Both the position numbers and the translations under genes were made by a program. From an uncultured Clostridium sp. (lineage in GTDB: Bacteria > Bacillota > Clostridia > TANB77 > CAG-508), in NCBI GenBank assembly GCA_948467875.1, contig CAOKFZ010000004.1:57675-121674 (forward strand): a DNA stretch of 64,000 nucleotides, read 5' to 3'. This document shows positions 46,746 to 54,843 of this stretch, in pieces (the stretch's first letter is position 1; the number at the start of each line of letters is the position of its first letter). Below the pieces are notes generated by a model. It was given only the letters and a program-made list of their open reading frames with translations, made no database searches and had not been told where the DNA came from.

Positions 46746-46770
46746 TGCAGGTAGCCCAAACTACCTGCAT
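46746..46770 (-). terminator. Terminator of the small-peptide locus
   Basis: Stem TGCAGGTAG/CTACCTGCA, six-base loop, followed on the minus strand by eight T residues. Confidence 0.85.
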
Positions 46771-46773
46771 TTT

Positions 46774-46914
46774 TTATTTTTTTAACAAAGACTTTATCAA
46801 TTTGAAAACAGTTTGAATTAAATTGCCAGACTTCTTCTCAAATCTTATTGCTATTTTTTTATGTTTTTCACTCTTTGTTACATTCTCTTCTGTATTTATG
46901 TCTATTTTAACCAT
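46774..46914 (-). CDS. Basic amphipathic 46-aa peptide
   Basis: From ATG 46914 (GGAGGG eight bases upstream) to TAA 46774-46776: MVKIDINTEENVTKSEKHKK, then IAIRFEKKSGNLIQTVFKLI and KSLLKK. The C-terminal half is a lysine-rich amphipathic helix, like phenol-soluble-modulin or leaderless-bacteriocin ends. Preceded by and overlapping a 13-codon frame and followed by a terminator, so it is a real transcription unit. No homologue is recognised; function open. Confidence 0.5.
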   Translation of the reverse strand: MVKIDINTEENVTKSEKHKKIAIRFEKKSGNLIQTVFKLIKSLLKK

Positions 46915-46955
46915 TAGCATTTCCCTCCTTTCTCTTTTGTTAAGACATTTTTCAC
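46914..46955 (-). CDS. 13-residue leader peptide frame
   Basis: GTG at 46955 follows a near-perfect AAAGGAGGTG site with five-base spacing. It encodes VKNVLTKEKGGKC and stops at TAA 46914-46916, overlapping the next start. The coding sequence itself contains the next gene's ribosome-binding site, suggesting translational coupling or a leader. Confidence 0.35.
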   Translation of the reverse strand: MKNVLTKEKGGKC

Positions 46956-47132
46956 AGCATCACCTCCTTTGATAACAAACATTTGTCTTATCTTTTTAGT
47001 TTTATATTTTTAAAAATTAAAATTTTGGAAACCTTACTTTTGAATAAAAGCAAGTAAAAATTAAATCACTAGATTTTTATTAATATTACCATACTCTGTC
47101 ATAATTTACAAGTGTTATTTTAAAAAACACAT

Positions 47133-47163
47133 AAAAAATGGTAGTTTCTCTCATCTACCATTT
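47133..47163 (-). terminator. Terminator of the nitroreductase gene
   Basis: Stem AAATGGTAG (47136-47144) / CTACCATTT (47155-47163); six T residues follow on the minus strand. Confidence 0.8.
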
Positions 47164-47253
47164 CTTATTATTTATTCAATTACAAATTCACGTTATCACC
47201 GTTTTTTGACGTCTTCACATTCTTGACAAATCACCAATTTTATGATTTTAAAT

Positions 47254-47772
47254 TTAAAATTCATTCCAAAAAACTGTTTCTTGCAACTCTTTTCTCTCCT
47301 CATGCTTTACACTTGGCAATGCATCTTCTGCTGGATAACCAAATGGCAACAAATTAACAATTTCAAAATTTTCTGGAACTTTTAAAATTTCTCTTGCTTT
47401 GTTCGTGTCAAATGAACCAACCCACGTAGAACCTAAACCCAATTCAGCAATTTGTAGCATCATATGTGTGGAAACAATGCTGCTATCCACAATTCCTTCA
47501 TCATGCCCATCATACTTTCGTTTCCAAGATTCGTTTTTATCATAGCACACAAGCAAAATAACTGGTGCATCAAATGTAAATTTTGTACATTCTTTTAATG
47601 CTTCTATTTTTTCACTATCTGTTATTACCAAAATCCTCTGTGGTTGGAAATTGCAAGCAGTTGGTGCCAACCTTCCCGCCTCTAAAATTTTCTCAATTTT
47701 TTCTCTTTCCACTTCTTTTTTCGAAAATTTTCTACACGAATATCTTGCTTTCGTTAACTCTAAAAATTCCAT
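47254..47772 (-). CDS. Nitroreductase-family protein
   Basis: 172 residues, FMN-dependent oxidoreductase fold. Visible: YSCRKFSKKEVEREKIEKILEAGRLAPTACNFQPQRILVI, the conserved R-x-S/RKF and AP-x-x-x-N-x-QP flavin site, and the C-terminal GLGSTWVGSFD and LLPFGYPAE. Natural substrate unknown. Start ATG 47772. It follows clpX on the same strand. Confidence 0.92.
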   Translation of the reverse strand: MEFLELTKARYSCRKFSKKEVEREKIEKILEAGRLAPTACNFQPQRILVITDSEKIEALKECTKFTFDAPVILLVCYDKNESWKRKYDGHDEGIVDSSIVSTHMMLQIAELGLGSTWVGSFDTNKAREILKVPENFEIVNLLPFGYPAEDALPSVKHEERKELQETVFWNEF

Positions 47773-47795
47773 CTTTCTTATCCCTTTCTTACAAT

Positions 47796-49094
47796 TCAGG
47801 CAGTTTCCGCTTTATTCGCGCTTTTTATTTTTCTTTTTATTTTAATCGGCTCACGCTTTTTATTTTCATCTATTACGAGCTTCGGCTCATGGTTTAATTC
47901 CACTGTATCTTTTGTAATCATACATTTCGTAATATTCAAATTAGATGGAATATCATACATAACATCTCTCATAATTTCTTCAATAATCGAACGTAGTCCT
48001 CTTGCACCAGTATTTCTCTCAAGTGCTTTGTCAACAATTACTTCCAATGCCTCTGGTTCAAATTCCAGTTCAACACCATCTAATTCCACCAATTTTTTAT
48101 ATTGTTTTACAAGCGCATTTTTTGGCTTTGTTACAATATCAATCAGTGCCTCACGTGTCAAACCTTCCAAAGTAGCCGTAATTGGAAGACGTCCCACAAA
48201 TTCTGGAATCAAGCCAAACTTCAATAAATCTTGTGGCAACAAACTTTTGAATATTTCTGTTTTATTAATATCTTTCTTGCTTTCAATATTGGCGCCAAAT
48301 CCCATTGACTTTTTGCCAATTCTATCTTTTATGATATTTTCCAAACCTTCAAAAGCGCCACCACAAATAAACAATATATTAGTGGTATCAATTTGCAAAA
48401 ATTCCTGATGTGGATGTTTTCGACCACCTTGTGGCGGAACTGCTGCAACCGTTCCTTCAATAATCTTAAGTAGCGCCTGCTGCACGCCTTCTCCACTTAC
48501 ATCCCTTGTAATCGACGGATTTTCAGACTTTCTTGTGATTTTATCAATCTCATCAATGTAAATAATTCCTTTTTGCGCTTTTTCTGTGTCAAAATTAGCT
48601 GCTTGCAATAATTTTAGCAAAATATTTTCCACATCTTCTCCCACATATCCTGCTTCTGTAAGAGTTGTTGCATCCGCAATCGCAAACGGCACATTTAAAA
48701 TTTTAGCTAACGTTTGTGCCAACAATGTTTTCCCACAACCAGTTGGTCCAAGAAGCAAAATATTACTTTTTTGAACCTCAACATCATCCATAAATTCCAA
48801 ATTATTAATTCTTTTGTAATGATTGTAAACAGCCACAGACAAGGTTTTTTTTGCCTCTTCTTGCCCAATGACATATTCATCTAAAATTTTTTTAATTTCA
48901 ACTGGAGTTGGCATATCAATTGGTTCAATCACATCTTCATCATCATAAATTTCTTCTTCAATAATATCTTGACATAAATTAACACACTCATCACAAATAA
49001 ACACACCACTTGGTCCAGCAATGATTTTTTTCACGACTTCTTGTGGTTTTCCACAAAAAGAACATTTTATATTTCTATCCTGATTTTTTGGCAT
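47796..49094 (-). CDS. clpX: ClpX, ATPase of the ClpXP protease
   Basis: 432 residues. N-terminal C4 zinc-binding domain (CSFCGK...CDEC), Walker [15 protein letters not shown], Walker [11 protein letters not shown], the pore loop GYVGEDV and sensor regions (IPEFVGRLP). Unfolds substrates for ClpP. clpP lies directly upstream, the usual arrangement; tig is not present. The extreme C-terminus is a basic tail ([17 protein letters not shown]). Confidence 0.97.
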   Translation of the reverse strand: MPKNQDRNIKCSFCGKPQEVVKKIIAGPSGVFICDECVNLCQDIIEEEIYDDEDVIEPIDMPTPVEIKKILDEYVIGQEEAKKTLSVAVYNHYKRINNLEFMDDVEVQKSNILLLGPTGCGKTLLAQTLAKILNVPFAIADATTLTEAGYVGEDVENILLKLLQAANFDTEKAQKGIIYIDEIDKITRKSENPSITRDVSGEGVQQALLKIIEGTVAAVPPQGGRKHPHQEFLQIDTTNILFICGGAFEGLENIIKDRIGKKSMGFGANIESKKDINKTEIFKSLLPQDLLKFGLIPEFVGRLPITATLEGLTREALIDIVTKPKNALVKQYKKLVELDGVELEFEPEALEVIVDKALERNTGARGLRSIIEEIMRDVMYDIPSNLNITKCMITKDTVELNHEPKLVIDENKKREPIKIKRKIKSANKAETA

Positions 49095-49115
49095 TTTTTC
49101 AGTCCTTTCTAAAAA

Positions 49116-49718
49116 TTAATTTCTCTTATCTAAAATACCATCAATTAATCCATAATCTAATGCTTGCTGAGCTGTCATATAATTATCTCTTTCCGTGTCA
49201 TTTTGAATCGTTTCCAAACTTTGACCAGTTCTTTCACTTAACAATTTATTCAATTTTTCTCTGGTTCTTACCATATGGTCTGCATGAATTTTAATTTCTG
49301 TTGTTTGACCAGAAAGACCTCCACCACCAATCAATGGTTGATGAATTAAAATTTCAGCATTTGGCGTAGCAAACCTTTTTCCTTTTGCTCCTGATGCTAA
49401 CAAAACGGCTCCCATACTTGCTGCCATTCCCACACAAATCGTAGAAACTGGACATTTAATATAATTAATAGTATCTACAATTGCCATTCCATCTGTAATA
49501 GAGCCTCCTGGGCTATTAATATATAACGAAATTTCTTTATCTGGATCCTCAGATTCCAAGAACAACAACTGTGCCACAACTAAGCTAGCTGATGCAGAAT
49601 TGACATCTTCTGCCAAAAATATAATTCTATCTTTTAACAATCTTGAGAAAATATCGTAAGATCTTTCTCCTCTGCTTGTTTGCTCTATTACATAAGGTAC
49701 TAAACTATTTTCTATCAT
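49116..49718 (-). CDS. clpP: ClpP protease subunit
   Basis: 200 residues, serine protease of the ClpXP complex. Catalytic Ser in [21 protein letters not shown], His in [10 protein letters not shown] and Asp in [20 protein letters not shown]-terminal [21 protein letters not shown] is typical. Start ATG 49718 with AGGAGG. Confidence 0.98.
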   Translation of the reverse strand: MIENSLVPYVIEQTSRGERSYDIFSRLLKDRIIFLAEDVNSASASLVVAQLLFLESEDPDKEISLYINSPGGSITDGMAIVDTINYIKCPVSTICVGMAASMGAVLLASGAKGKRFATPNAEILIHQPLIGGGGLSGQTTEIKIHADHMVRTREKLNKLLSERTGQSLETIQNDTERDNYMTAQQALDYGLIDGILDKRN

Positions 49719-50277
49719 TTTAAAAGTTCCTCCTAGTATTATTCAAAATATATTTATTACTATATAACATATTCATTAATTTTTCAAGTTCTTTTTTGAA
49801 TAAATTTCAAGTTTTTACATCTAAAAAATGATAAAAAATTACATTATTTGACATTTTTCTTTATCTTTTCTTGAACTTCAAAATTTGTTACAGAATTGTA
49901 AAATTGCACCTCAAAAATCCATTTTAAGCCACTTTTTCTAAAAAATCGACTTCAAACTCAAATTTTATCTAAAACCTCCTAAAAAGTATTTTTATGGATT
50001 TTTTAGAGGTATTCTAGATTTTGTACGAGACTTTTTACTTTTTTAGTGACGCATTTTAAGCCTCAAAAAGGCCCCTGAAATCAAAAGTAGACATAACTAT
50101 CGTCTAGAGACTAAAATGCCTTAAATCGAATTTTAGGCATTTTTCCAGCGATTTGGATTTTTGTAATATTTTTAAGCGGTCGATCAAAACGAATCCCTAT
50201 GTCTTGTTTTTTATTAAAAATAAGAGAAACTTTATTTTCTCAAATTTCTCCTATTTTTACTCCTATTCAATTAAAAT
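49719..50277. other. Non-coding gap between clpP and rnpB
   Basis: About 560 bases without a believable gene. It holds AT-rich inverted repeats, e.g. AAAATGCCT (50113-50121) / AGGCATTTT (50135-50143), and a GAGAAA/TTTCTC hairpin (50224-50241) with a T-rich minus-strand tail that should end rnpB. A segment near GGCTTAAAATG occurs twice in altered form. No further structure is recognised. Confidence 0.5.
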
Positions 50278-50735
50278 AAGTAAATCTATAAGCCGGGTTC
50301 TGTCGCGAATAGTCATTTATCTAGGATAGATATTGCTACCTACCTCAAGCCACTCATGCAAAATAGTTAGAGACTTTAAAGAGCTAAGTTTCTCTTTTTG
50401 CAAGGTGTTGCTCCGGATGGGGTTTACACTGACGCGCCATATCACTATAGCACCGGTGAGCTCTTACCTCACCTTTTCACCTTAACCAGTTTACCGTAAA
50501 AATTTTTTCACTTTTCTAAAATTTCCTCTCTTTGAGAAATCGAGTAAAATTTTTTATCAAAAATTTTTCCACGATAAATTAAAATAATTTTTACGATAAA
50601 CTGGCTGTTATTTTCTGTTGCACTTTCCCTAAGGTCGCCCTCGCTTGACGTTATCAAGCATCCTGCTCTTTATGGAGCCCGGACTTTCCTCTCATGGTTC
50701 CTTTCGGAATTCATCAGCGACTATTCAATTTACTC
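50278..50735 (-). ncRNA. rnpB: RNase P RNA
   Basis: Catalytic RNA of RNase P for tRNA 5'-end maturation. On the minus strand the 5' part holds the conserved GAGGAAAGTCCGGGCTCC (P4 region) and the 3' part ends GACAGAACCCGGCTTATAG. Terminal helix P1 is formed by AGTAAAT/ATTTACT at the two ends. A variable arm of about 119 bases (50486-50604) is a long AU-rich helix, longer than usual. Boundaries estimated from P1. Confidence 0.93.
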
Positions 50736-50774
50736 AAAATTATTATACTACTTTTTTGTGAAAACGTCAAATGT

Positions 50775-51098
50775 TTATTTTAAAGTCCCTGCAATATTTT
50801 CACAAATCCTAATGTATAAGTCCTTGCGCTCAGTAGATAAAGTATCCAATATTTCAGAAAATGCATTATCCGCATTCTTATCATTAATACCTTTTACCAA
50901 AGTATCTAAATTCAAATCCAATACAGTGGCTAGATTTACCAAAACTTCCACACTACAAACACTTGTCCCTCGTTCAATTTCTCCTACATGAGATGGACTA
51001 ATATCGATCATTTCTGCTACTTTTTCTTGTGTCAATTTTAGTTCATTTCTTTTATCACGAATACGTTTTCCCATTGCTTTAAAATCAATCTCATACAT
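50775..51098 (-). CDS. XRE-family transcriptional regulator, 107 aa
   Basis: HTH_3 protein: IRDKRNELKLTQEKVAEMIDISPSHVGEIERGTSVCSVEVLVNLATVLDLNLDTLVKG, with the typical VGEIERG recognition-helix end. The C-terminal 40 residues form a short helical domain. Start ATG 51098 follows AGGAGG. Alone between rnpB and the DUF4116 gene; targets unknown. Confidence 0.88.
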   Translation of the reverse strand: MYEIDFKAMGKRIRDKRNELKLTQEKVAEMIDISPSHVGEIERGTSVCSVEVLVNLATVLDLNLDTLVKGINDKNADNAFSEILDTLSTERKDLYIRICENIAGTLK

Positions 51099-51201
51099 AC
51101 GTTAATCCTCCTTATGTACATTCTACAATGTTCCTACGCATTAATTAAGCAGCCACAACAGTTTGATGTAGTGTGTAGCCGTTGTATGTATGATGATTTC
51201 T

Positions 51202-51729
51202 CTATTTTTCTAATCTTCTTTGGATTTCTTCGTTTTCTTTCAAATCTTCTCCCAAAAATTGATAACACGATTTATCCTGTGAAATCGCTGCAAGACCAAC
51301 CTCCAAATCATTTTTCAATTCTTGACTCGCATATTTGACAATAATTCCCTTATTTTTGACAGCTTCTAGTACAATTTCTTTATCTTCTCGCATTTTTTGA
51401 GTGGCAAAATACAGAATTTGACCTGTTTGCTTTAAACCAGCCAGCAAAAGTTCCCTATCTGCCAACAAATTTTCTTTGGCATAGCAATATGTCCATCCCA
51501 CTTTGCTAACAGAAGCATATACCACCTCTCGGTTTGCTTTTAACTCATCACTTGCAAACTCCAAAGCCTCTGGATTATTGTGAATTGCTTCTAACACGAC
51601 TTCTTTATCATTCCTCAATTCGCTTGAGGCAAATTCCAACAAAGCCCCTTTTTGTGCCACGCATTTTAGCACATATTCCTTATCATTCGCACGTTTTTCA
51701 ATCTCCACAACATCTTGTTCTTTTGGCAC
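51202..51729 (-). CDS. DUF4116-repeat protein
   Basis: 175 residues made of about six 24-residue repeats of the type ELxxDxEVVLxAVxxxGxxLxYAS, the DUF4116 pattern (for example LRNDKEVVLEAIHNNPEALE, MREDKEIVLEAVKNKGIIVK). These repeats probably form a helical solenoid for protein contacts; function unknown. Follows the adk stop by 12 bases, same strand. Confidence 0.82.
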   Translation of the reverse strand: MPKEQDVVEIEKRANDKEYVLKCVAQKGALLEFASSELRNDKEVVLEAIHNNPEALEFASDELKANREVVYASVSKVGWTYCYAKENLLADRELLLAGLKQTGQILYFATQKMREDKEIVLEAVKNKGIIVKYASQELKNDLEVGLAAISQDKSCYQFLGEDLKENEEIQRRLEK

Positions 51730-51741
51730 GCATTTTCACCT

Positions 51742-52404
51742 CTATTTTTTCAAATATTCTCCAATTTCCTCTGCAATATCACTCGATACTTTATTGGATT
51801 CATTGTTGAGTTTAACAGTATATAAAATATCTTTATTTTTATAAAACTCGATTAAGTTTTCTGAAATATTATGATAATTTTCTAATCTTTTTCTTACCGT
51901 TTGCTCATTGTCATCCTCACGAATAATTAGCTTTGTTCCGCAATTGTCACAAATATTTTCTACTTTCGGTTTGCGAAAATCCAAATTATAAATTTCTCTA
52001 CAATCTGGATTTGGGCAAGTTCTTCTTTTGCTAATTCTGTCCACAATTTCATCATCTGACAAACTTAAATTAACTGCCACTTTGACTTTTCTTCCTTGTG
52101 ATTGGAGCAAATTATCCAAACTTTCAGCCTGCACAACTGTACGTGGATAGCCATCCAAAATGCAACCATTTTGCGTGTCTGGCTCTGACAATCTTTTTTC
52201 CAGCAATTGAATCGTTAGTTCATCTGGGACAAGTTTTCCTTCTTGAACATAAGCTTTTACTTGGTCTCCAATTTCATCTGCATCATGAATATAACTTCTA
52301 AAAATTTCTCCACTTGAAATATGGGGAATTTTCAATTTTTGTGCCAACAAATTCCCGACAGTTCCTTTTCCTGTGCCTGGCGCACCTAACATAATAACAA
52401 TCAT
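51742..52404 (-). CDS. adk: Adenylate kinase
   Basis: Interconverts ATP+AMP and 2 ADP. From ATG 52404 (AAGGAG upstream; the frame opens at 52452), 220 residues. P-loop GAPGTGKGTVG, LDGYPRTVVQA, DRISKRR and a zinc-type lid with Cys pairs (CPNPDCREIYN...CDNCG). Not in the ribosomal-protein operon where it usually lies. No CGG in frame. Confidence 0.95.
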   Translation of the reverse strand: MIVIMLGAPGTGKGTVGNLLAQKLKIPHISSGEIFRSYIHDADEIGDQVKAYVQEGKLVPDELTIQLLEKRLSEPDTQNGCILDGYPRTVVQAESLDNLLQSQGRKVKVAVNLSLSDDEIVDRISKRRTCPNPDCREIYNLDFRKPKVENICDNCGTKLIIREDDNEQTVRKRLENYHNISENLIEFYKNKDILYTVKLNNESNKVSSDIAEEIGEYLKK

Positions 52405-52490
52405 AAAAATACTCCTTCTTTTATTATTGATTATTTTAGTTATATCATACATTTTTTATTTTGCCAATATTATTTTCAATGATTATTCTA

Positions 52491-52519
52491 TTGATTTTTC
52501 AATCAATTTATATTATAAT
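52491..52519 (+). promoter_or_regulatory. Sigma-A promoter of rsmA
   Basis: -35 TTGATT (52491-52496), 17-base spacer, -10 TATAAT (52514-52519), 25 bases before the start codon. Confidence 0.75.
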
Positions 52520-52544
52520 GAAAGAAAAAGACAAGGATTGAAAA

Positions 52545-53399
52545 ATGGATTTAATACAAGAAACCAAATTTATGATGAAAAAATATCACATTACAGCTAA
52601 CAAGAACTTCGGTCAAAATTTTTTGATTGACGAAAATATTGTCAATTCCATTACTCAAACAGCTGAGATTTCAAAAGACGATGTCATCTTTGAAATTGGT
52701 CCAGGGCTTGGCACATTAACTTCCAAACTTCTAGAAAAAGCAGGCAAAGTAATCTGCATTGAACTGGATAAAAAAATGCTAGATATTCTGCAAGACAGAT
52801 TTTCACTTTATGATAATTTTGAACTAATCAATGAAGATATTTTAAAAATTAATTTAGCAAATTTAATTACAATAAATTTACAACATTTTAAACATGCAAA
52901 AGTGGTTGCCAACTTGCCCTACTATATTACCACTCCTATTATTATGAAATTATTAGAAAGTAAACTAAACTTAAGCTCCATTACTGTGATGGTCCAAAAA
53001 GAAGTTGCAGAGCGACTTACCGAAATTCCTGGTGGTAAAAATTCGGGCGCCATTACTTATAGCATTCATTATTACACCAATCCTAAATTAGTGCTCCATG
53101 TCCCAAATACTTCTTTTTTACCAAGTCCCAAAGTCGACTCTAGTGTCATTCATTTTGAATTATTAAACCAACCAAAAGTATCACCTCTCAACGAAGATTT
53201 GTTTTTTAAAATCATCAAATCAGCCTTTTTACAAAAGCGAAAAACACTGATTAACGCGCTTTTAAATCATCCTTTTGGCACACGTGAATACCTAGAAAAT
53301 ATGCTTACTTCGCTCAATATTGATTTAAAAATTCGTGGCGAAAGATTGACATTAGAACAATTTCAAGAAATTTCTGATTACATGACAAAAAATAATTAA
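52545..53399 (+). CDS. rsmA: 16S rRNA dimethyladenosine transferase RsmA
   Basis: Dimethylates two adjacent adenosines near the 3' end of 16S rRNA (KsgA). 284 residues: NKNFGQNFLIDENIV, the SAM site IFEIGPGLGTLTSKLLE, ICIELDKKM, the catalytic VVANLPYYITTPIIM (NLPY) and SFLPSPKVDSSVI. Start ATG 52545. The short AAGGATTG serves as binding site. A hairpin follows near 53412-53450. Confidence 0.97.
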   Translation: MDLIQETKFMMKKYHITANKNFGQNFLIDENIVNSITQTAEISKDDVIFEIGPGLGTLTSKLLEKAGKVICIELDKKMLDILQDRFSLYDNFELINEDILKINLANLITINLQHFKHAKVVANLPYYITTPIIMKLLESKLNLSSITVMVQKEVAERLTEIPGGKNSGAITYSIHYYTNPKLVLHVPNTSFLPSPKVDSSVIHFELLNQPKVSPLNEDLFFKIIKSAFLQKRKTLINALLNHPFGTREYLENMLTSLNIDLKIRGERLTLEQFQEISDYMTKNN

Positions 53400-53465
53400 A
53401 ATGATAATAATAAAAGGTCTTCTTGCTGGAACTCAAGAAAACCTTTTGAACTAATTTATTGACTT

Positions 53466-53843
53466 TTATGCAGCTATTTTTTGGTTACAAAAATTTACTG
53501 CATTTTTAAACAATATTTCTGCATCTGACTTTAGAATATAGTTACCTTTTGGCATTTGTAACCATTCCCAAATATCATCGGCAGACCAGAAAACTCCTAC
53601 TCCTAGATGCTTTTCAGCAATCCAGTCGTATTTATTTTCTGAAATTCCATGTTTTCTACAAATTGATTCCACTATCAATTTCAGAAAATATTCTTTCTCC
53701 ACTGGCCAGTTCATATCTGGAATATGACAAAACCGTGGAATTGAAGCTGCCAATATTTTATCAACACCTTCTTTTGTTTCACAAAGAGTTTCAATTTTTT
53801 TTAACATTTCTAAAAACTCTTTGTATACCAAATGCTTCAACAT
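53466..53843 (-). CDS. Uncharacterised 125-aa protein
   Basis: No known domain. The protein is soluble with aromatic-rich stretches (DMNWPVEKEYFLKLIVESICRKHG, GVFWSADDIWEWLQMPKGNYILK). Start ATG 53843 follows GGGAGGG and a consensus promoter, so it is expressed. Codon 37 is CGG (53733-53735) and is read in frame (ASIP-R-FCHIP); a +1 shift would stop after about seven codons. It is the only minus-strand exception to the CGG rule and may be recently acquired. Confidence 0.65.
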   Translation of the reverse strand: MLKHLVYKEFLEMLKKIETLCETKEGVDKILAASIPRFCHIPDMNWPVEKEYFLKLIVESICRKHGISENKYDWIAEKHLGVGVFWSADDIWEWLQMPKGNYILKSDAEILFKNAVNFCNQKIAA

Positions 53844-53899
53844 TTTCCCTCCCTTCGGAAAGGAAGCATGTTCCAGAATGCCCCCTAGTTGATAATTAT

Positions 53900-53928
53900 A
53901 TTATACCATATTTACATAAATTTGTCAA
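53900..53928 (-). promoter_or_regulatory. Sigma-A promoter of the 125-aa gene
   Basis: Minus strand: -35 TTGACA (53928-53923), 17-base spacer, -10 TATAAT (53905-53900). Confidence 0.85.
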
Positions 53929-53957
53929 TATGATGCTCCTAAACTTAGGGCAACCAC

Positions 53958-53980
53958 ATAAAAAATGTCAAAACATTTTT
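53958..53980 (-). terminator. Terminator after the TrmH-type gene
   Basis: Stem AAAAATGT (53961-53968) / ACATTTTT (53973-53980) with a T-run on the minus strand, just past the stop at 53995. Confidence 0.65.
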
Positions 53981-53994
53981 TATTTAGATATATT

Positions 53995-54784
53995 CTATTT
54001 TCCCAATTTTCTTCGATTAATTTCATACAAAATTACTCCTGTTGCAACTGCTGCATTCAAACTTTCTGTCTTACCCATCATCGGAATTTTGATGTGCTCA
54101 TTTGCTAATTTTCGTACTGCTTGAGACACGCCATTTGCCTCGTTTCCAATAATTACAGCTGATTTTTCATAATCTACATCGTAAATTGTCTTGTCTGTTT
54201 GCAAATCTGTGGCAAACACTTTGATACCACGCTTTCCGCATTTCTTTGATGACTTTTTCTAAATCACGCTCTATGACATTGACACGAAAAATCGCTCCCA
54301 TGGTAGAACGCACTACTTTAGAATTATAGCAATCCGCCGTTTCCGGCGATACAATAATTTGCTTCATATTCAAACTATCTGCTGTTCGCAAAATCGTTCC
54401 CATGTTTCCCGGATCTTGAATATTATCCAAAAGCAAAAAATGATTGGCCTTGTAATCAATTTTATTCTCACTTTTCATTGGCTTTTCAATCACTGCCAAA
54501 ATTCCTTGTGGCGCCACCACATCGGTCACAAGACTGAAAATTTTTTCACTCACATATATACAATCAAATTTGGCAATATCATATAATTGCTCTTGTGTCA
54601 TAGAATTTTCTGTTTTGCAATCATCACACACAATAATATGCTTAATTTTGGCATTTTCGTGGATTGCCTCTTCTATCATTTTGGCACCTTCTACCACAAA
54701 TTCGCCAAATTCATCGCGATACTTTTTCTCTTTTAATTTTCGAATGTGTTTGATTAATTCATTATCTTTGCTTGTAATAACCAT
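53995..54784 (-). CDS. TrmH/SpoU-type RNA 2'-O-methyltransferase, +1 frame break at CGG
   Basis: rRNA/tRNA ribose methyltransferase. From ATG 54784 (AAGGAGAG upstream): ITSKDNELIKHIRKLKEKKY, GEFVVEGAKMIEEAI, LLDNIQDPGNMGTILRTAD (knot motif 1) and SPETADCYNSKVVRSTMGAIFRV. The 0-frame then meets CGG (54236-54238) at KVIKEM-R-KAWYQS and stops 23 codons on. Skipping C gives EM-G-KRGIKVFATDLQTDKTIYDV, then motifs IGNEANGVSQAV and IPMMGKTESLNAAVATGVILYE, to 53995. Length 790 is 3n+1. Downstream of mfd, same strand. Which nucleotide is methylated is unknown. Confidence 0.9.
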
Positions 54785-54843
54785 TTTATTATTCTCTCCT
54801 TTTGGAATTTTGGGCACGATGCCTCGTGCCCCTACGTTAATAT

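Noticed and set aside
50775-51098. Phage or CRISPR association of the XRE gene next to rnpB
   Set aside because: No repeat-spacer array or phage genes are visible nearby; no CRISPR array was found anywhere in the window.
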